28,733 nucleotides of DNA from Gemmatimonadota bacterium (GTDB lineage Bacteria > Gemmatimonadota > Gemmatimonadetes > Gemmatimonadales > GWC2-71-9): positions 6,539 to 35,271 of the forward strand of contig QHTY01000151.1 in NCBI GenBank assembly GCA_003220985.1, read 5' to 3'. Below, one piece after another: positions 23,861 to 28,733 of the stretch; positions within the stretch are counted from its first letter, which is position 1; each line of letters starts with the position of its first letter. The position numbers and the translations under genes were made by a program. The notes beneath the pieces were generated by a model. That model had not been told where the DNA came from. It was given only the letters and a program-made list of their open reading frames with translations, and made no database searches.

Positions 23861-25422
23861 CGGGCGCGGCAGGCTCGATGATGCAGTGTCTCAAGTGCCA
23901 CACGCCGCTGCCGAGCGGGAGCAAGTTCTGCTACGCCTGCGGGGCGGACGTGACTGGTGGCGGCACGATGGGTACGAGTGCCGGCGCGACCGAAGGCTTG
24001 ATGCAGCGGCTGCAGCGGCTCGTGGAGGGAAAGTACAAAGTCGAGCGCATGGTCGGCAAAGGCGGGATGGGGGCAGTCTTTCTCGCCCATGACCTGACGC
24101 TCGAGCGCGAAGTCGCGATCAAAGTGCTGCCGCCCGACATCTCGATGGACGAGCACATCGTGAAGCGCTTCCAGCAGGAAGCAAAGACGGCGGCCAGGCT
24201 CGACCACACCAACATCATCCCGATCTACCGCGTCGAGAGTGAAGGCGGCCTCAACTATTTCGTGATGAAGTACGTCGCGGGAACGTCCCTGGAGGACGTA
24301 CTCGATCAGAAGCCGTCCTCTCCCCTGACCATCGACTACATCCAGCGCGTGCTGTGGGAAGCGGCGTGCGCGCTGGGCCATGCCCATCAGCGCGGCGTCG
24401 TACACCGCGACGTGAAGCCGGCCAATATCATGTTCGATCACGATGGCCGCGTGATGCTGACCGACTTCGGCATCTCGAAGGCGCTGCAGGCGGCCAGCGG
24501 CTTCACGGGCACCGGCATGATCATCGGCACGCCGCATTACATGGCGCCCGAGCAGGCGAAGGGCGGCACCGTGGACGGTCGCGCCGACCAGTACTCGCTC
24601 GCGGTGGTCGGGTACCGCATGATCACCGGCGAGCTGCCGTACACGGGCGACTCCGTTCACACGATCCTCTATAAACACATTTTCGAGGAAGTGCCGAGCG
24701 CCGGCGCGAAGCGCAGTGACACGCCGCCGTTCCTGACGGCGGCGATCACCCGCGCGCTGTCCAAGGAGCCCGACCAGCGCTTCCCGACGATGGAAGAGTT
24801 TGCGACTGCGGTGTGGCCCGAGCAGCCCGTCGCTGTGCCCAAGGCGGGTGCCGCCAAGAGCCACCGCCGGCCGCCACCGCCGGCGCGGAAGGCGTCCGCG
24901 GACGCGCCGACGGAAGTGACCAGCGCACCGACGACGCCGATCCCGCGCGCCGGCATGACGATCCCGGCGGAGAAGAAGAAGCGGTCGAATGTTGGGATGG
25001 TGGTCGGCGCGCTCGTGCTCGTCGCCGCCGGCGTGAGTGGGTATCTCGCGTTCGGGAGGAAGAGTGCAGCGGGGCCTCCGCCGGTTGCCACGCCCGTCGA
25101 GACCGTGCGCGTCGCCAATCCGCCTCCGCCGCCCCCGGCGCCCCCGGCGGCGCGACGGGGGAATGACAACCGGCGCCAGGCTCCACCACCGCCCGCGCCG
25201 CAGGCCGCGGCTGAAGGCCTGATCACCGTTGCCGCTGACCCGTACGGCGAAGTGTTCATCGATGGCACCGACGTCGGGCAGACGCCGGTCGTGGAATACG
25301 CCGTGCCGGTGGGAAGACATACGATTCGCGTCGAGCGGGCCGGTTACAAGACGATAAACGAAACGGTGCAGGTGTCGGCCAACAATCCTGTACGCAAGCG
25401 GTACTCGCTGCTTCCGGAGTGA
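23857..25422 (+). CDS. Membrane Ser/Thr protein kinase with zinc ribbon and PEGA domain
   Basis: A 521-residue Hanks-type kinase. The ATG overlaps the previous stop (ATGA), and this start gives a complete N-terminal zinc ribbon, CLKC...CYAC (Cys11, 14, 26, 29). The kinase domain (about 60-330) is intact: glycine loop GKGGMG (67-72), Lys89 in VAIKV, HRDVKPAN (183-190), DFG (203-205), the activation loop with several Thr and Ser, and APE (230-232). A basic, proline-rich juxtamembrane stretch leads to one membrane helix (about 378-400). Outside come a proline-rich linker and a PEGA domain (about 450-521, ADPYGEVFIDGTDVG...VPVGRHTIRVERAGYK). It should signal from the envelope to the cytoplasm. 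Downstream are a TPR/FlgD-like exported protein and a barrel in the same operon. Confidence 0.95.
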   Translation: MTGAAGSMMQCLKCHTPLPSGSKFCYACGADVTGGGTMGTSAGATEGLMQRLQRLVEGKYKVERMVGKGGMGAVFLAHDLTLEREVAIKVLPPDISMDEHIVKRFQQEAKTAARLDHTNIIPIYRVESEGGLNYFVMKYVAGTSLEDVLDQKPSSPLTIDYIQRVLWEAACALGHAHQRGVVHRDVKPANIMFDHDGRVMLTDFGISKALQAASGFTGTGMIIGTPHYMAPEQAKGGTVDGRADQYSLAVVGYRMITGELPYTGDSVHTILYKHIFEEVPSAGAKRSDTPPFLTAAITRALSKEPDQRFPTMEEFATAVWPEQPVAVPKAGAAKSHRRPPPPARKASADAPTEVTSAPTTPIPRAGMTIPAEKKKRSNVGMVVGALVLVAAGVSGYLAFGRKSAAGPPPVATPVETVRVANPPPPPPAPPAARRGNDNRRQAPPPPAPQAAAEGLITVAADPYGEVFIDGTDVGQTPVVEYAVPVGRHTIRVERAGYKTINETVQVSANNPVRKRYSLLPE

Positions 25423-25426
25423 CATC

Positions 25427-26467
25427 ATGAAGGCTCAGGCCCTGGTAACGGCAGCGATTTTGAGCGGCACGACCCTGGCCGCGCAAACGATTCAGAATCC
25501 GACTTTGCGTCGCGCGCAACAGGCGTTTGACAATCTCGATTACCGTCAGGCGCTGAGTGGGGGCCGTGCCGCGTTGCGCGAGCGGCTCAGCGGATTCGAA
25601 CGCTCGCGCGCCTACGAGCTGCTGGGCTTCACGTACAGCGGCATGGATTCCATTCTGAAGGCGGTCGATGCGTTCAAACAGGTGGTCCTCCTCGAGCCCG
25701 AGCGCACGCTGGACCCGAACCGGACGTCACCCAAGGCGCTGAGCGCCTTCCAGGTGGCGTTGACCCAGGTCCTCGTCGTGCGGCAGTTGGTGGTGGACAG
25801 CGTCACGTTCGTGGGCGGTCAGGGCGTCGTGCCGGTGCGCTACACCGTGACGCAGCCGGCGCGCGTCGTGACGCGCGTTGTCGGGGGAACGGGAGCGGCA
25901 TCCACCTCGCTGCGGATCGACTCGACGGTCGCCAACGGGCAGGTCAACCTTCGCTGGCCGGCGCGGCTGCCCAACGGCGACCCGGTTCCAGCCGGCAATT
26001 ACACCGTCATTGTCGAAGCGGCGGTGGGCCAAAACAGCTTCTCGACCTCGCAACCGATCCGGGTCTCGCACGGAACCGTGGATACCGTGGCGCATCTCAC
26101 CAGCCTGCCGGGCTACGCCGAGCTCCCGGAGACCGAGGTGCCACCGAAGAGCTGGCGTCCGCTGGGGTTGGCGCTCGTGTATACCGGCGTCGCGCTCGCC
26201 GGCACGTCGGCGCTCTCGAACGGCGACCTCGGCTCGCCGTCGCTGCGTGAAGGCGGCGCGATCGGCGCCGGCATCGTACTGGCAGGGTTCATCATGACGC
26301 TCAAGAAGCCGGCGCCGCAGGCGGCACGCGGCAACATTCTGTACAACCAGCTGCTGCGTGAGCAGATCGCGCGGCGCAACGCCGAGATCGCGCAGGAGAA
26401 CACGCGGCGCCGCCAGCAGGTCGCGCTGACTGTCGCGCCGGTCGCGCGCCCAGGAGGCGGACGATGA
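25427..26467 (+). CDS. Exported TPR protein with FlgD-like Ig domain
   Basis: A 346-residue protein starting four bases after the kinase stop, with a signal peptide (MKAQALVTAAILSGTTLAAQ). Residues about 26-115 form TPR-like helices (LRRAQQAFDNLDYRQALSGGRAALRERL, AYELLGFTYSGMDSILKAVDAFKQVVLLEPE). Residues about 130-220 carry a FlgD-type Ig fold (VNLRWPARLPNGDPVPAGNYTVIVEAAVG), a pattern also seen in secretion-system and gliding-related proteins. A hydrophobic hairpin (about 245-290, LGLALVYTGVALAGTSAL and GAIGAGIVLAGFIMTL) and a highly charged coiled end (RGNILYNQLLREQIARRNAEIAQENTRRRQQ) complete it. The combination of periplasmic TPR and Ig domain next to a membrane kinase suggests an envelope scaffold, but no function is known. 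Confidence 0.85.
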   Translation: MKAQALVTAAILSGTTLAAQTIQNPTLRRAQQAFDNLDYRQALSGGRAALRERLSGFERSRAYELLGFTYSGMDSILKAVDAFKQVVLLEPERTLDPNRTSPKALSAFQVALTQVLVVRQLVVDSVTFVGGQGVVPVRYTVTQPARVVTRVVGGTGAASTSLRIDSTVANGQVNLRWPARLPNGDPVPAGNYTVIVEAAVGQNSFSTSQPIRVSHGTVDTVAHLTSLPGYAELPETEVPPKSWRPLGLALVYTGVALAGTSALSNGDLGSPSLREGGAIGAGIVLAGFIMTLKKPAPQAARGNILYNQLLREQIARRNAEIAQENTRRRQQVALTVAPVARPGGGR

Positions 26468-27150
26468 GGACGGAACGACGGAAGGACGGAAGGGCGTTAC
26501 GAGCCGCGGTCGCCGGCATGGTCGTGCTTTCCGTCATTCCGTCATTCCGTCTTTCCGCGCAGCACATCAGCATCGGCCCGCAGGTCGTCTTCGGCGATTA
26601 TCGCGAAGTCTCGTCCGACCTGCAGTATCGCGGCAGCGGCATCGGGGCGAAGGCGACCCTCGAGTGGAAGAAATTCTCGGCCGACATCGTGCTCTCCAAG
26701 GTGAAGTACAGGCCCACGAGTAACGGAACCGCGACCACGGAATTCGACGCGTCGGAGGTAGACGTCAGGCTGCGCTACTACATCACCGGACCTGTCTCCG
26801 GCGAGCTGGGCTTTATCAACCGTAAGGCCGACCCGGAATTCGAGGCGCAATCGGTCGGCGCGGTTACGGCCGGTGCGCAGATGGCGTATCTGCTGGGACC
26901 CGGCGTGCGGATGGCGTTGCACGGCGGCCTGATGTTTGGCGCCAAGTACTCGGGCGGCGGGACGACGTCAGGGCTCGGTGCACTGCAGTTGGGACTCGGC
27001 CTCACGGTCGACGCGTTACATCGCCGGGTGCGAGTGACGGGCGATTATGGATTCCAGCGCTTTTCGCGGAAGACGGATGATGGAAGGGGAGTGTTGCCGG
27101 CGCCGATCCAGCAGTCGCTCGGCCGAGTGGGGTTCGCGATCGCCTTCTAG
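26464..27150 (+). CDS. Small outer-membrane beta-barrel protein
   Basis: A 228-residue protein with a signal peptide of about 33 residues (Arg-rich n-region, cleavage near LSAQ) and about eight to ten amphipathic strands with an aromatic last residue (LGRVGFAIAF), as in small outer-membrane barrels. Examples are ISIGPQVVFGDYREV, GAKATLEWKKFSADIVLSKVKYRP, EVDVRLRYYITGPVSGELGFINRK and VRMALHGGLMFGAKYSGG. The ATG overlaps the TGA of the TPR gene. Its signal-peptide coding part is built on two facing arrays of an 8-base repeat, which could place a long mRNA hairpin right at the start codon. It is the last gene of the operon and ends 16 bases from the convergent serine hydrolase gene. Confidence 0.85.
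   Translation: MRTERRKDGRALRAAVAGMVVLSVIPSFRLSAQHISIGPQVVFGDYREVSSDLQYRGSGIGAKATLEWKKFSADIVLSKVKYRPTSNGTATTEFDASEVDVRLRYYITGPVSGELGFINRKADPEFEAQSVGAVTAGAQMAYLLGPGVRMALHGGLMFGAKYSGGGTTSGLGALQLGLGLTVDALHRRVRVTGDYGFQRFSRKTDDGRGVLPAPIQQSLGRVGFAIAF
26469..26492 (+). repeat. Three tandem copies of an 8-base unit, left arm
   Basis: GACGGAAC, GACGGAAG and GACGGAAG follow one another exactly, in codons 2-10 of the small barrel gene. They are the inverse of the array at 26527-26558, with 21 of 24 bases able to pair with 26528-26551. Confidence 0.85.
26527..26558 (-). repeat. Four tandem copies of the same 8-base unit in inverse orientation, right arm
   Basis: Read on the plus strand the units are CTTTCCGT, CATTCCGT, CATTCCGT and CTTTCCGC. 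They encode most of the hydrophobic part and the end of the signal peptide (codons 22-32). The spacer between the two arms is about 35 bases. Confidence 0.85.
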
Positions 27151-27166
27151 TGCGCCGCCGGTCGGT

Positions 27167-28447
27167 TCACTTCTCCGGCAGTCGGCTGGTAATGAACTGG
27201 GAGATGCGGCTGGCCGCGGGCGGGTCCAGATTCGCCAGCACGGCCACAACGTACCCGGCTGTGGGGCAGATCTCGAGTTCGCCATTCATCCCGGGAGCGC
27301 CCCCGCCATGACCAAAACAGCGGATGCCGTTGGTCGTGCGATCATCGAAACCGAACGCATAGCGGCCGCCCCCCGGCGTATCAACTTTGCCCGTGGTAAG
27401 CGTTTCCGCATACTGCGCATTGAGCAGCTTGTGGGCTTCCAGGGCGTTCGCAAACCTCAATAGATCTTCCACCGTGGAGTATCCGCCGCCGGCAGAAGTG
27501 CCTCGGTACGGTAGCGTCTCTGTGTTCGGATGCTCTGACCCTCCACCCATTCTTGTGTATCCGACACTGCGATCGCTTACCGCCTGATCTTCCGGCTCCG
27601 AGCCGCTTATGGTCATGCCTGCGGGTTTGTAGATGTGGTCCCGCACATAATCGTAGTAGCTCTGGCCGCTGACTCGTTCGATCACGACGCCGAGCAGAAT
27701 GAAGCCGTAATTGCTGTACTCCCACTTGCTGCCCGGCTCGAACGCAAGCGGGCGGCTGCCGTATAGCTTCACATAATCGTCGAGTGTGCGCAGCTCCAGA
27801 CGGTGTGCCTGAAACTCCGGTCCGAAGATATCTCCCGTACCACCGGTGTGCGTCAACAGCTGATAGATCGTCACCTTCGCGGCGAGGTCCTTGTTGGGGT
27901 AATCGGGGAGGTATTTTCCCAGCGGATCGTTGAGCGCCAGCTTGCCTGCCTGCACAAGTTGTAGCGTCGCGGTTGCGGTGAACATCTTGTTCATGGAGCC
28001 GATACGAAAGCGCGTGTTTAGCTTGTTCGGCGTCCGGTGTTCGCGATCGCTCAGCCCGTAAGCCTCAGCCAGGACCGGCTGGCCGTTCCTGGCTATGAGC
28101 ACGGTGCCGGCAAATCGGCCCGCGGCAGCATCCTGATCCAGCTTCTTTCGCACGGTCGCAATCAGTTCGCTCCCGCTCACATGCGGGAGAGGGAACTCCG
28201 GCGGACGTGGAATCGCCATGAGACCAAGACTGACGATCTTGTGCGGCTCGGCCTTGTCGACTTCCAGGGTGAGTCGAGCGAATTGATCGGAATTCCGTTC
28301 CTGCAGCAAAGCGAGCTGCGTGTCCGGCGTGGATGGCTCCAGTTTCTTGAGGTCGAAGCCGCCCGTCATCTCGCGAAAAGCCATCGCTTGGTCGGCGTGC
28401 TGAGCTTCTGAGGGATAGTTCTTTGAAAACCTCCAGCCAGGCTGCAA
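27167..28447 (-). CDS. Serine hydrolase, class C beta-lactamase-like, main body of a frameshifted gene
   Basis: The catalytic body of a beta-lactamase/penicillin-binding-protein-like serine hydrolase, 426 residues counted from the TTG at 28447. The three boxes are present: SMNK (SxxK, in FRIGSMNKMFTAT), YSN (in KWEYSNYGF) and HGGG (in CFGHGGGAPG). In front of them is a domain of about 90 residues (QHADQAMAFREMTGGFDLKKLE...EPHKIVSLGLMAIPRPPEFP) found in some secreted members. The TTG start is not credible, because the true N-terminus with ribosome-binding site and signal peptide lies just upstream in another frame (28423-28559). Unless the shift is a sequencing error or is bypassed, the enzyme would not be exported. 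The gene looks less GC-rich than its neighbours and is convergent with the operon on its left. Confidence 0.85.
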   Translation of the reverse strand: MQPGWRFSKNYPSEAQHADQAMAFREMTGGFDLKKLEPSTPDTQLALLQERNSDQFARLTLEVDKAEPHKIVSLGLMAIPRPPEFPLPHVSGSELIATVRKKLDQDAAAGRFAGTVLIARNGQPVLAEAYGLSDREHRTPNKLNTRFRIGSMNKMFTATATLQLVQAGKLALNDPLGKYLPDYPNKDLAAKVTIYQLLTHTGGTGDIFGPEFQAHRLELRTLDDYVKLYGSRPLAFEPGSKWEYSNYGFILLGVVIERVSGQSYYDYVRDHIYKPAGMTISGSEPEDQAVSDRSVGYTRMGGGSEHPNTETLPYRGTSAGGGYSTVEDLLRFANALEAHKLLNAQYAETLTTGKVDTPGGGRYAFGFDDRTTNGIRCFGHGGGAPGMNGELEICPTAGYVVAVLANLDPPAASRISQFITSRLPEK

Positions 28448-28559
28448 ACTTCTGTCCGGCAGGCGTCTCCGGTACCTTCACTTGGCCGGAACACGGCGCA
28501 GAAAGACATAGCAGCCACAGAACAAGCACGGCTTTGACCCGCATAACCATCAGACCCAT
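28423..28559 (-). pseudogene. Severed N-terminus (signal peptide) of the serine hydrolase gene
   Basis: From the ATG at 28559, with AGGA about seven bases upstream, the frame encodes a perfect signal peptide (MGLMVMRVKAVLVLWLLC, then LSAPCSGQ) and the mature start VKVPETPAGQKFAAWLEVF. After that it becomes nonsense while the homologous sequence goes on in another frame as SKNYPSEAQHADQ. The two frames cross in the run GGTTTTCAAAG (28421-28431, minus strand). A short segment expected in this family between WLEVF and NYPSE seems to be missing too, so a small deletion of a length not divisible by three is as likely as a single-base shift. The 174 bases beyond 28559 to the window end show no gene. 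Confidence 0.7.
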
Positions 28560-28733
28560 GAGATATTCCTTTCTAACGGTCAATTTACCTCTCCGCACAG
28601 CTCTGACCACTGCTTTTGATGGGACACAGCGCAGCGGTGGCATGTCGCGAAAGACGGCTAGCGCGATCCGTTAGCAGCACGTTCGCCGGTCCAGCAGTCG
28701 CGGTAGGATCGGAATGGCGTTTGCGTTTTAAGC

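Noticed and set aside
23746..25428. 560-residue open frame antisense to the entire kinase gene
   Set aside because: It mirrors a gene with clear kinase motifs and exists because GC-rich codons leave few stops on the other strand. Its product is Arg/His-rich and matches no family.

Overview
The window is GC-rich bacterial DNA packed with long, often overlapping genes. The gene content (a SusC/SusD pair, several small outer-membrane barrels with short signal peptides, a secreted D-aminoacylase, a zinc-ribbon/PEGA Ser/Thr kinase, and a MoxR-DUF58-DUF4350-DUF4129 cluster with an RDD-SpoIIM fusion) fits a Gram-negative soil bacterium, most likely Gemmatimonadota or a relative. That placement is inference from gene style; no rRNA or tRNA is present to confirm it.

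Region 1 (1-7528) opens with the end of a class C beta-lactamase-like serine hydrolase. It then holds an amino-acid derivative module around one divergent promoter region (3279-3389). Leftward lie a GntR/FCD regulator and a lipoprotein N-acyl-D-amino-acid deacylase. Rightward lie a GNAT-like acyltransferase, an enolase-superfamily N-acylamino acid racemase/OSBS, a class A beta-lactamase-like protein with a very long omega loop, and an M20 aminoacylase-type hydrolase. Acyltransferase + racemase + M20 deacylase matches the N-succinylamino acid racemase route known from Geobacillus, which turns D-amino acids irreversibly into L-amino acids. The deacylase would add a second entry from N-acyl-D-amino acids.

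Region 2 (7535-11883, minus) is a SusC-SusD outer-membrane import pair. Region 3 (11884-12789) holds a 94-residue unknown protein and an abutting 61-residue protein that is nothing but a histidine-kinase phosphoacceptor helix pair, followed by terminator-like hairpins. Region 4 (12790-15203) is a lipoprotein with a CsgG/FlgO-like domain, overlapping by four bases with an outer-membrane barrel.

Region 5 (15178-27150) is an envelope cluster: an RDD-SpoIIM fusion on the minus strand and, divergent from it, a nine-gene plus-strand run with almost no gaps. The run is membrane protein, DUF4129, DUF4350, MoxR ATPase, DUF58, a PPC-repeat exported protein, a Ser/Thr kinase, a TPR/FlgD-like exported protein and a small barrel. 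The first four junctions overlap, as do two of the last three. The barrel's signal-peptide region contains facing arrays of an 8-base repeat.

Region 6 (27167-28733, minus) is a class C beta-lactamase-like serine hydrolase whose signal peptide is in a different frame from the catalytic body, so it is a frameshifted gene. It looks less GC-rich than the rest. There is no CRISPR array, insertion sequence or RNA gene that I can support.
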